This document shows, one piece after another, positions 18,830 through 27,046 of a stretch of 64,000 bases of DNA. The notes beneath the pieces are model-generated. The model was not told the DNA's origin. It saw only the letters and a list, made by a program, of their open reading frames with translations, and ran no database searches. Position 1 is the stretch's first letter. The number at the start of each line of letters is the position of its first letter. The DNA is from JAMLHH01 sp037189845 (lineage in GTDB: Bacteria; Bacteroidota; Bacteroidia; Chitinophagales; JADIYW01). A program made the position numbers and the translations under genes. The stretch covers positions 1-64,000 of the forward strand of contig JBBCIS010000008.1 in assembly GCA_037189845.1 (NCBI GenBank), given 5' to 3'.

Positions 18830-18837
18830 CAAATTTA
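18830..18837 (-). promoter_or_regulatory. Possible -7 box (TAAATTTG) for the double-PDZ gene
   Basis: On the minus strand TAAATTTG matches TAnnTTTG and ends 13 nt before the start codon. No clear -33 element is seen. Confidence 0.35.
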
Positions 18838-18887
18838 AAACGGTATTTCTTATCGACGTAGAATTTGTTCTTAATGTATGTTAATGT

Positions 18888-19334
18888 TTAAGATTTCTTA
18901 GGATGAAAGGCCAATAAGTTAGAGGTTGATTTTGCTATTGTTTTTCCATTCTCATGTTCGATATATGAGCTGGCATGAATCAATTGCCTGCCAATTTTTT
19001 CAATTTTCCCATAGATAAAAATAGTGTCACCTTCCTTGGCACTGGTAAAAAAATCAGCTGTAAGATTGATGGTAGCAAATCCATGCTCTTTATTGAGAGA
19101 ATATCCGCAGCAGCCCATTGCTTCGTCCATCAGAGTGACCATGATTCCTCCATGCATGATCTGCAGAGGATTGAGCCAGTCTTTTTGAACGACAGTCCTG
19201 TATTTGATATACCCTTCCTGTATTTCTACGAGCTCTGCATTCAGATTTTTGGGAATAGGAAATGGCCAGAATTTAGGATCCGTTCCTATCATTTTAGAAA
19301 TCAGCTTGACTCTTTCGTTAGGCTCCTGACTCAT
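18888..19334 (-). CDS. PaaI-family hotdog thioesterase
   Basis: This 148-residue hotdog-fold protein contains the characteristic NPLQIMHGGIMVTLMDEAMG helix (about residues 55-74), where the conserved HGG and acidic residue build the acyl-CoA site. The following strands (INLTADFFTSAKEGD) match the family. It probably hydrolyses an acyl- or aryl-CoA; the substrate is not predictable. ATG 19334 is preferred over TTG 19343. It starts 9 bp after prfC ends on the same strand, so co-transcription is likely. Confidence 0.85.
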   Translation of the reverse strand: MSQEPNERVKLISKMIGTDPKFWPFPIPKNLNAELVEIQEGYIKYRTVVQKDWLNPLQIMHGGIMVTLMDEAMGCCGYSLNKEHGFATINLTADFFTSAKEGDTIFIYGKIEKIGRQLIHASSYIEHENGKTIAKSTSNLLAFHPKKS

Positions 19335-19343
19335 TGTGTACAA

Positions 19344-20924
19344 TTAAAATTCAGATGTGGAATGGAATTCAATAGCAGGATAATCCTGTTTGGTAAGGTT
19401 TAATATCCACTCAGATGAAGCTAAAAATACAGGTTTATCGTCTTTATCGGTGGCCATATAATTGGCTTTGGTACGTATAAATTCTTTGAGCTTTACCGGA
19501 TCTTTGGAAGTGATCCATACTGCTTTGTGGAACTGTATCGGTTTAAAAGCACATGACGCACCATATTCATGCAGAAGACGGTACTGAATGACGTCAAATT
19601 GCAGTTCTCCTACGGTACCGACAATTTTACTGTTGTTGGTAGAGATAGTAAATAGCTGCGCGACTCCTTCTTCTGTCAATTGCTGAATACCTTTTTCCAG
19701 CTGCTTGGTTTTCATAGGATCTTTATTGATGAGCTCCTTGAAGATCTCCGGCGAGAAGCTTGGAATACCTATGAACTGCAGATTTTCACCTTCGGTAAGA
19801 GTATCGCCTATTTTAAAGTTGCCGGTATCATACAATCCGATGACATCACCGGGAAATGCTTCTTCCACAATATTCCGTTCAGATGCCATAAAAGTTGCCG
19901 GTGCGCTGAATCTTAGATTTTTATTGATTCTTGTATGTGCGTAAAATTTATTTCTTTCGAATTTTCCTGAGCAAACTCTTAAAAATGCAATTCTGTTTCT
20001 GTGATTGGGATCTATGTTAGCGTGAATTTTAAATACAAAACCTGAAAATTTATGCTCGGTAGGCTGTATTTCACGGGTTTCAGTCATTCTGGGTCTTGGA
20101 GTAGGAGCAATCCTGATAAAAGTATCCAACAGCTCCTGTATTCCGAAATTGTTGATGGCACTACCAAAGAAAACGGGGGCTATATCACCGGTAAGATATT
20201 CGTCGGTTTTAAACTCACCATATACTCCGTCCAGTAATTCAATATCTTCACGCAGCTGATCTACATCTTTTCCTAGCTGCTTGTCCAACTCAGGGTCATT
20301 GATATCTTTGATAGTGATGATATTATCTACCAATGTCTGCGTGCCCGGGCGAAACAGATTCAGCTGATGATCATATAAATTGTATACACCTTTGAAAAAA
20401 GGACCTCTGTTGATAGGCCAGCTCAATGGTCTGAGCTGTATATCTAATTTTTCTTCGATTTCATCCATCAATGTAAAAGGATCCTGTCCGTCACGATCTA
20501 ATTTATTGACAAAGACGATAACAGGCGTTTTTCTCATTCTGCAGACTTCCATGAGCTTTTCAGTCTGGGATTCCACACCTTTTACGCTATCTACAACAAG
20601 GATAACACTGTCCACAGCGGTAAGAGTTCTGTAAGTATCCTCAGCGAAGTCTTTGTGACCGGGAGTATCAAGGATATTGATCAGTTTGCCACCATATTCA
20701 AAAGTCATAACAGAAGTAGCAACAGAGATTCCTCTCTGACGCTCTATCTCCATGAAGTCAGAGGTAGCACCTTTTTTAATTTTATTGGATTTTACAGCAC
20801 CGGCTGTCTGAATTGCTCCTCCGAAAAGCAGGAACTTTTCTGTTAATGTTGTTTTACCCGCATCCGGGTGACTTATGATGGCGAATGTTTTACGTTTGCT
20901 TATTTCCGCTTGTATATCTGACAT
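19344..20924 (-). CDS. prfC: Peptide chain release factor 3
   Basis: This 526-residue translational GTPase removes RF1/RF2 from the ribosome after peptide release. It shows G1 ISHPDAGKTTLT, switch I with ERQRGISVATSVM, G3 DTPGHKDF and G4 NKLDRDG, then the RF3 C-terminal domain (ELQFDVIQYRLLHEYGA). ATG 20924 fits the family N-terminus (MSDIQAEISKRKTFAIISHP); a TTG seven codons upstream is less likely. A minus-strand TACATTTG box lies 18 nt before the ATG. It is followed by the thioesterase gene. Confidence 0.96.
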   Translation of the reverse strand: MSDIQAEISKRKTFAIISHPDAGKTTLTEKFLLFGGAIQTAGAVKSNKIKKGATSDFMEIERQRGISVATSVMTFEYGGKLINILDTPGHKDFAEDTYRTLTAVDSVILVVDSVKGVESQTEKLMEVCRMRKTPVIVFVNKLDRDGQDPFTLMDEIEEKLDIQLRPLSWPINRGPFFKGVYNLYDHQLNLFRPGTQTLVDNIITIKDINDPELDKQLGKDVDQLREDIELLDGVYGEFKTDEYLTGDIAPVFFGSAINNFGIQELLDTFIRIAPTPRPRMTETREIQPTEHKFSGFVFKIHANIDPNHRNRIAFLRVCSGKFERNKFYAHTRINKNLRFSAPATFMASERNIVEEAFPGDVIGLYDTGNFKIGDTLTEGENLQFIGIPSFSPEIFKELINKDPMKTKQLEKGIQQLTEEGVAQLFTISTNNSKIVGTVGELQFDVIQYRLLHEYGASCAFKPIQFHKAVWITSKDPVKLKEFIRTKANYMATDKDDKPVFLASSEWILNLTKQDYPAIEFHSTSEF

Positions 20925-20942
20925 GATAAAGAATTGGGAATG

Positions 20943-20950
20943 CAAATGTA
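20943..20950 (-). promoter_or_regulatory. Possible -7 box (TACATTTG) for prfC
   Basis: On the minus strand TACATTTG fits TAnnTTTG, 18 nt before the prfC ATG, placing a transcript start roughly 12 nt upstream of the gene. Confidence 0.4.
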
Positions 20951-20964
20951 CGAAAGTTCAACGC

Positions 20965-21447
20965 TTATTTAATCGAACCTTTTGTTACTTCAAGCCTTAT
21001 TACATTCATTTCTACCGGAAGCGTACTATTGTTGGCCGATGATTTGCCGATTTCGCCTATCGCGATGACAGTGCCGCCCATATACTGATCCGCATTCAGT
21101 TCAGCAGGTATATTCAGAATAATTTCACCAACGGTAAGCTTGTTATTATTGCTGCACTCCAGTGTATACGGAGTACTTAAGCTCAAAACATTACTTTTGA
21201 CATAATCAGTTCCGGTGTTTTTGGTGATAATATCACCAATTAACTCAGTGTGGATTTTGGGACAGGTAAAGCTGGCCTGATCGGATGGAGTACCAGGCTG
21301 TTGTGCTGTACCCTGTTGCTCCGTTTGATTATTTTTTGACTCCAGATAGGAAAAGCTGTTATTCTCAGGTGCTGAGTCCTGCTCATTTTTACAGGAAAAT
21401 AATAATAGAATAATGATGAAAAAATTTAGATATTTATATCTGCTCAT
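20965..21447 (-). CDS. Lipoprotein of unknown function
   Basis: This 160-residue protein has a lipobox signal peptide (IIILLLFSC, Cys19) and a low-complexity Gln/Ser/Asn-rich linker (about 25-60). A small domain follows with SLSTPYTLECSNNNKLTVGE and MGGTVIAIGEIGK, probably a beta sandwich or OB-like fold. I do not recognise the family. It sits upstream of prfC on the same strand, 40 bp away, and diverges from the PKD/CHU_C surface protein. Confidence 0.6.
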   Translation of the reverse strand: MSRYKYLNFFIIILLLFSCKNEQDSAPENNSFSYLESKNNQTEQQGTAQQPGTPSDQASFTCPKIHTELIGDIITKNTGTDYVKSNVLSLSTPYTLECSNNNKLTVGEIILNIPAELNADQYMGGTVIAIGEIGKSSANNSTLPVEMNVIRLEVTKGSIK

Positions 21448-21505
21448 TGTGAAGAATTCTTAATGTTATCGGTTACAATTAATACACAGACGAAAAATAA
21501 AGAAT

Positions 21506-24109
21506 ATGTGTAGATATTTACTATGTTGTTTGATTTTTTTTATTTCATATAATGTATATGGCACTCATTTAGTGGGTGGAGAGATGAATTATCGCTATTT
21601 AGGTGAAGATTTATATGAAATTAAGCTAGTGGTTTACAGAGATTGTTATTTAGGTGAGCCAGACTTTGACTATCCGGCGGCTATTTTGGTGTATAGTGGC
21701 AGCGGTACTTTTATGGGAGCGTTTAATATTCTGGGGGATCCTAAAATCTTGCTTCCGGTTGTAATTGATGATGAATGCTTTACCGCTCCCCCGAATGTTT
21801 GTGTAGAAAGGAAGGAATATAAGTTCAATGGAGTGCTGCCATTAAATTCAGAAGGATATTATCTGTCTTATCAAAGGTGTTGCAGAAACAGTACAATTCT
21901 GAATATTTTCGACGATAAAACCAATAATGTTGGAGATTCAGGGTTGAATCTCTTTGCGTATGTACCGCCACGTACCGAGATGAATAACAGCAACCCGGTT
22001 TTTGCAAATTTTCCTCCGATAGCCATTTGCGTGGACAAGCCGCTGATAGTGGATCACAGGGCAACTGATGCAGACGGAGATTCACTGGTATATAAATTAT
22101 GTGTTCCTACAGATGCTTTGTCTGCATTGATTCCGAGTGTAAACTCTAACAATTACGATAAATTACCTTTTGCAGATGTCAGATGGAGAAACCCTTACTC
22201 TTTGGATAATGTTTTAGGTGGAACTGAAAAATTAAAAATTGACAGCAAGACCGGATTACTGACCGCTCACCCTAATACTGTAGGTCAGTTTGTAGTAGGA
22301 GTTTGTGTGGAGGAATATAGAAACGGAATTTTTATTTCTGAAACCAAAAGAGATTTTCAATTTAATGTGGCTGTATGCGGCAAATATTCTGTGTCATCAT
22401 TTTTTACTTATGATACTATTTGTAACAGTCTGAATGTCAGCTTTAGAAATGAATCAATCGAAGCTGATAAATACAGATGGGAATTTGGTGACGGGACGTT
22501 TTCTACGCTCAAAGATCCGGCTCATTTATTTCCTGCTTATGGTGAGTATAATGTGACCTTGATTGCAAGCTCAGATAATGGATGCGCTGACACCGTCAGC
22601 AAAAAAATTGTTCTGAAAGAAGAAAATTTCAACTTTAGTATAGCCGATGTATCTGTATGCAAGGGTGATAGTGCAGTGTTGAAGATTGAATCCACGGGGC
22701 AAGCAGTGAAAAATGTGCATTGGTTGTTTACTCCTTCGATTTATACAAACAAGCTGGAACATACATTTTTGCCAACCAGCTCAGGTGAGGTAAAATTCGA
22801 AATATATACTAACGGTGGTTGTGTTTTCCCCGGTTCTGTGAATGTGACAGTATTTGATAAGCCGACAGCTGATATAAAAGTAGAGCCAGATCAGATTGTC
22901 GGCCCTCAGGAAGTTACACTTTCAACATCTAATAACAATAACTACACATATTTATGGGAAACAAAAGATGTGAATACTACACCTCAGTCATATCAGACAA
23001 CTTTGAATTGTACAGAAAATCAATGGGCGTACCTTACTGTAACTCATAAAAATACAGGATGTTCTGTCAAAGACTCCGTGTATCTGAAAGTGGATACATG
23101 TGATTTTACGGGCACCTACAGTCTTTCAAAAGAAACCGGTTACAGATGTCATGATGCTACATTCAAAGCAAATGCTACGTCAGAGATTACTGGAGTGACC
23201 TTTGCATGGATAGTGGATGGTCAGCTGATTTCGGGGAATCAGCTTGTTAAAGAACTGAATTATAATGAAACGTTTGCTTACCAGCTGGTTATCGAGCAGC
23301 AAGGCTTTTGTAAGGACACCGTAAGTTTTACCGAAAGTATCATAAATCCTTCTCTGACAGCGCAAAAGCTTTCGACATATAAATTATGCAAGGAAGTGAG
23401 TTCTCTGAATGTTGATCTTGGTATTCAATCCGGTGTGGACTATACTGTAAGCTGGGGGCAAAATACATTGCAAAATGAAGATTCATTTGTGATACCGCTG
23501 AATGGACAGAATGTATCTATACCTGTCAGCATTAATTTCAATGATTCCTGTACGGTATACGATACTGTCAGGGTTGAAATCGTTGATATTTCTGTCGAAG
23601 CATCTGCTCAGCCGCTTACATTATACAAAGGCAAGGAAACAACTCTAACTGCCTCACCACAGCAATACGAATCATATCAGTGGTATCCGGAAAATATTCC
23701 TGCTAGTCCTGCAGAAGCGCAGACAATAGCAGTTGTATATGAAACTACTGATTTTATTGTAGTTGTAAGAGACCGGAATGGTTGTGAGGCTACTGATACG
23801 ATAAGGGTAGAGGTTAGAGATGATCGTTGTAGCGAAGAGAATATCTTTATTCCTACAGCATTCACTCCGAATGGAGATGGTGTAAACGATGTCTGGAAAG
23901 TCAGGTCAGATGTAGTTGCAGAAATTGCGGTAGCAGTATACAACAGATGGGGTGAGAAAGTTTATGAGTCTCATGATATTACACAAAGCTGGGATGGCTC
24001 TTATAAAGGGAAGCCTGCGGAAAGTGGAAGTTACTCTTATTATTTAACAATCACCTGTGAAAATCAATTACAGTACTTCAACAAAGGAAATATCACATTG
24101 ATGAGGTAG
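21506..24109 (+). CDS. T9SS type B (CHU_C) surface protein with PKD domain
   Basis: This 867-residue secreted protein starts with a signal peptide and then THLVGGEMNYRYLGED, an N-terminal module common in gliding-associated proteins. A PKD domain (about 310-370) has YRWEFGDGTFSTLKDPAHLF. More Ig-like modules follow, ending in the CHU_C / type B sorting domain: FIPTAFTPNGDGVNDVWKV, YNRWGEKVYES and SYSYYLTITC (about 780-867). This tail directs export by the type IX system and surface retention. It may be an adhesin or gliding accessory protein. No T9SS machinery gene is in the window. Confidence 0.88.
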   Translation: MCRYLLCCLIFFISYNVYGTHLVGGEMNYRYLGEDLYEIKLVVYRDCYLGEPDFDYPAAILVYSGSGTFMGAFNILGDPKILLPVVIDDECFTAPPNVCVERKEYKFNGVLPLNSEGYYLSYQRCCRNSTILNIFDDKTNNVGDSGLNLFAYVPPRTEMNNSNPVFANFPPIAICVDKPLIVDHRATDADGDSLVYKLCVPTDALSALIPSVNSNNYDKLPFADVRWRNPYSLDNVLGGTEKLKIDSKTGLLTAHPNTVGQFVVGVCVEEYRNGIFISETKRDFQFNVAVCGKYSVSSFFTYDTICNSLNVSFRNESIEADKYRWEFGDGTFSTLKDPAHLFPAYGEYNVTLIASSDNGCADTVSKKIVLKEENFNFSIADVSVCKGDSAVLKIESTGQAVKNVHWLFTPSIYTNKLEHTFLPTSSGEVKFEIYTNGGCVFPGSVNVTVFDKPTADIKVEPDQIVGPQEVTLSTSNNNNYTYLWETKDVNTTPQSYQTTLNCTENQWAYLTVTHKNTGCSVKDSVYLKVDTCDFTGTYSLSKETGYRCHDATFKANATSEITGVTFAWIVDGQLISGNQLVKELNYNETFAYQLVIEQQGFCKDTVSFTESIINPSLTAQKLSTYKLCKEVSSLNVDLGIQSGVDYTVSWGQNTLQNEDSFVIPLNGQNVSIPVSINFNDSCTVYDTVRVEIVDISVEASAQPLTLYKGKETTLTASPQQYESYQWYPENIPASPAEAQTIAVVYETTDFIVVVRDRNGCEATDTIRVEVRDDRCSEENIFIPTAFTPNGDGVNDVWKVRSDVVAEIAVAVYNRWGEKVYESHDITQSWDGSYKGKPAESGSYSYYLTITCENQLQYFNKGNITLMR

Positions 24110-24226
24110 TGAAACTCAATTTGTTATCATAGCGGAAGTTATTTGTCCACTAAATTTTCAATTTGTTTTCACGATTTATTATAAATACTTATTTTTATCC
24201 AAAGTCTAATTTAGTTATCCAAAAAT

Positions 24227-25930
24227 ATGTCAAATCCAATCCAGGAAAATTCCAGAGTAACATATCAGCAACAAGAAGAGAGAGTATATGAACAATATAT
24301 TGAGAAAAAACCAAGCTCTTTATTAGTAAGATATTTTATTACTACCTCACATTTATCCGCATTAGCATTAGGTGGAGGTTTCGCGTACCTAAGACATAGA
24401 AAGGAAACCGGAGAGAAACCCAAATTCAAGTTCTTTCTGTTAAAGATTTTTTTGTGGTTACACTGGCCGTTTTTAAATAAAAAGCTCATCAGACAGCCAT
24501 TTGCTGTCCAGCTCAGGAGAAGGCTGGAAATGCTGGGTGCTACGTATATCAAGCTGGGACAGATATTATCTCTGAGAGAAGATATTCTTCCAAAAGATAT
24601 TACAGACGAGTTGAAAAAATTACTGGATACACTTCCTGCGTTGGGGTATGACAGATATATAGAGCTGGTAGAAGCACAGCTGAAGCAACCGATTCATCAG
24701 GTGTTTCTTGAAGTACAGAGAAATCCTTTAGGATCTGCTTCAATTGCACAGGCACACAGAGCTACATTGAGAACCGGAGAAGAAGTGGTCATTAAGCTTT
24801 TGAAACCGGGTACACGTGAATTGATTCAGACGGACAGTAAGATCATTAAAGCGACCGGATCTTTTCTGGAATTATTTGTTCCGCATCTGCAGCCCAAAAA
24901 TATGTTTACAGAATTTTGTGAATATACCAATAAGGAGGTGAATTTTGTATTGGAAGCAAATAACGCAGAAGCTTTTGCCGCAAATTTTGTGAAGCTGCCT
25001 GATATCGTTTTTCCGAAAATTTACAGAGAATACAGTACTTCTGATATCATTACAATGCAGTTTTTAAAAGGTATGAAACCTGACGAAAACTGTGCAAAAG
25101 TTTTATCTCCGGAAGAAAGGGAGAAGGCTGTAGAGCTGGGAGCTGCAGCTATCATTCAGATGCTGTACAGTGACGGGTTTTTCCATGCGGACTTACATCC
25201 GGGCAATCTTTTGATCATTCCGGGTGAAGAAGGAGTCAAATGCGGATTCATTGACTTAGGTATGGTGGGAAGATTTGAAGAGTCTACAAGAAAGAGTATG
25301 CTTTATTACTATAATTCATTAGTAATGGGTGACCCTAAGTCTGCAGCAAGATATCTTTCTATGGTAGCAAGACCAGGTAAGGGCGGAGATCCGGATGGAT
25401 TCAGAAAAGAATTTGTGGAAGTGGGAATGAGATGGGTGAGAAGCCCTAATTTCAATGAGTTCTCATTAGCTCTGCTGATATATGAATCTGTTGTATTAGG
25501 AGCAAAATATCGTATGTATTTCCCTCTGGAATTAGTATTGATGGTAAAAGCTATTGTGACTTTTGAAGGGGTTGGTAATGTGATTATGCCGGGTTTGGAT
25601 ATCGCTAAAGTAACTAAGAAGCCTATCAGGAAATTGGTATTGAATGAAGTAAATCCAATTGAGCTGGTTAAAACTACATTACAAAATGCACCGGAGGTTA
25701 TTGATGTTATCACCAGAACACCATTGGTATTGGTAGAATTGTTCAAACGCCTTGAAATAGAATTGTTCGAGAAGAAAGAGGAGAAGATAACACCCATGTC
25801 ATCCATGAAATACATGGTGTTTGCCGGCATGTGTGTTATTGGAGCTTGTATACTGGTAGCTTCCGGGCAACCTTGGCAGGCATATACCGCATTATTTGCA
25901 ATAGGTGGAATTTTTGCACTGAAAGCATAA
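24227..25930 (+). CDS. ABC1/UbiB (AarF) family atypical kinase
   Basis: This 567-residue membrane-associated atypical kinase has the family's KxGQ motif in YIKLGQILSLRED (about 107-119), the alanine-rich loop GSASIAQAHRA and the catalytic HADLHPGNLLI followed by GFIDLGMVGR. The C-terminal end carries two hydrophobic helices. UbiB-family proteins support quinone biosynthesis or lipid handling, probably by ATP hydrolysis. Bacteroidota make menaquinone, so the exact role here is inferred. A strong terminator follows it. Confidence 0.9.
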   Translation: MSNPIQENSRVTYQQQEERVYEQYIEKKPSSLLVRYFITTSHLSALALGGGFAYLRHRKETGEKPKFKFFLLKIFLWLHWPFLNKKLIRQPFAVQLRRRLEMLGATYIKLGQILSLREDILPKDITDELKKLLDTLPALGYDRYIELVEAQLKQPIHQVFLEVQRNPLGSASIAQAHRATLRTGEEVVIKLLKPGTRELIQTDSKIIKATGSFLELFVPHLQPKNMFTEFCEYTNKEVNFVLEANNAEAFAANFVKLPDIVFPKIYREYSTSDIITMQFLKGMKPDENCAKVLSPEEREKAVELGAAAIIQMLYSDGFFHADLHPGNLLIIPGEEGVKCGFIDLGMVGRFEESTRKSMLYYYNSLVMGDPKSAARYLSMVARPGKGGDPDGFRKEFVEVGMRWVRSPNFNEFSLALLIYESVVLGAKYRMYFPLELVLMVKAIVTFEGVGNVIMPGLDIAKVTKKPIRKLVLNEVNPIELVKTTLQNAPEVIDVITRTPLVLVELFKRLEIELFEKKEEKITPMSSMKYMVFAGMCVIGACILVASGQPWQAYTALFAIGGIFALKA

Positions 25931-25955
25931 ATAAAATATCTTAATAATTATGAGA

Positions 25956-25985
25956 AACCCTTGAAAGTGCTTTCAAGGGTTTTTT
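25956..25985 (+). terminator. Rho-independent terminator after the ABC1 kinase gene
   Basis: AACCCTTGAAAG (25956-25967) pairs perfectly with CTTTCAAGGGTT (25970-25981), and a T-run follows. Confidence 0.88.
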
Positions 25986-26066
25986 GTTATAGATTGAAGG
26001 ATAAAATTGTCTGAACAGAACAATTTGAGATTGAAATCAATTGAATGTAAATAGAGCACTATCACA

Positions 26067-27044
26067 ATGAATGTATTTCTGAATAAGATGATTCCGTCAA
26101 AAGGGATGGTTCTTCTGGAATCAGCTGAAATTAATTTATTTGTTGCTGATCAGCCCGATATGACCCGGGAAGAATGGTTGGACTACTGCCGTCAGGCAGA
26201 TGAGGTGATCAGCGTTGGTAAAAATATTTTTGACAGGGAATTTTTTGACACTTGCCCTGGTGTCAAAGCTATTGCATTGTATTCAGTAGGGTACGATCAG
26301 GTAGATATAGAAGAGGCTACACGAAGAAGGGTAGCGGTCAGCAATACTCCGGATGTGCTGAGCAGAGCAACCTCTGATGTAGCATTTTTATTGATGCAAT
26401 CAGTTGCCAGAAAAGCTGCATTTAATTTTGAAAAGGTCAGAACAGGAAACTGGAAAACAGGCTTTAGCCCAATGGCAGATCTTGGAATAGAGCTATATGG
26501 TAAAACGTTAGGTGTGTTTGGACTGGGAAGGATAGGATACGAGATGGCTATAAAATGTAAATATGCATTCGGTATGGAAATTATCTATCACAACCGCAAC
26601 AGAAATACATCCGCTGAAAAAGAATCAGGGGCAAAATACGTTTCATTCGAAGAGTTATTGGAGCAATCAGATGTATTGAGCATTCATGCAAATTATTCAT
26701 TGGAACAAAAAGATATTTTTAACCTCTCTGCCTTTAATATGATGAAGCAGAATGCCATCTTAATCAATACAGCAAGAGGTGGTTTTGTAAACGAAGAAGA
26801 TTTGTTAACTGCATTGCTAAACGGAATTATCTGGGGAGCCGGACTGGATGTGAGTAATCCTGAGCCAATGAACCCATCTTCACCATTATTGCAATTGCCA
26901 AATGTATGCGTGCTTCCGCATATAGGATCTGCAACAGTAGAAGCCAGAAACGGAATGGCAAGATTGGTGGCAGAAAATATTATTGCTTTTTCCCGAGGAG
27001 AAAGACTGCCCAATATTGTTAACAGAGAAATTTACCCGGAGTAG
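26067..27044 (+). CDS. D-2-hydroxyacid dehydrogenase
   Basis: This 325-residue NAD-dependent enzyme is of the D-isomer 2-hydroxyacid dehydrogenase family. The Rossmann motif is GVFGLGRIGYEMA (about 150-162). Catalytic Arg is in INTARGGFVNEEDL, Glu in NPEPM and His in LPHIGSAT. It would interconvert a 2-keto acid and its D-hydroxy acid, such as glyoxylate/glycolate or hydroxypyruvate/glycerate. The substrate cannot be fixed from sequence. It converges with the OstA-like gene with only 2 bp between stops. Confidence 0.88.
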   Translation: MNVFLNKMIPSKGMVLLESAEINLFVADQPDMTREEWLDYCRQADEVISVGKNIFDREFFDTCPGVKAIALYSVGYDQVDIEEATRRRVAVSNTPDVLSRATSDVAFLLMQSVARKAAFNFEKVRTGNWKTGFSPMADLGIELYGKTLGVFGLGRIGYEMAIKCKYAFGMEIIYHNRNRNTSAEKESGAKYVSFEELLEQSDVLSIHANYSLEQKDIFNLSAFNMMKQNAILINTARGGFVNEEDLLTALLNGIIWGAGLDVSNPEPMNPSSPLLQLPNVCVLPHIGSATVEARNGMARLVAENIIAFSRGERLPNIVNREIYPE

Positions 27045-27046
27045 TA

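Noticed and set aside
22571..23943. Short antisense frames within the PKD/CHU_C gene
   Set aside because: They show no start context or family features and overlap a well-supported gene.
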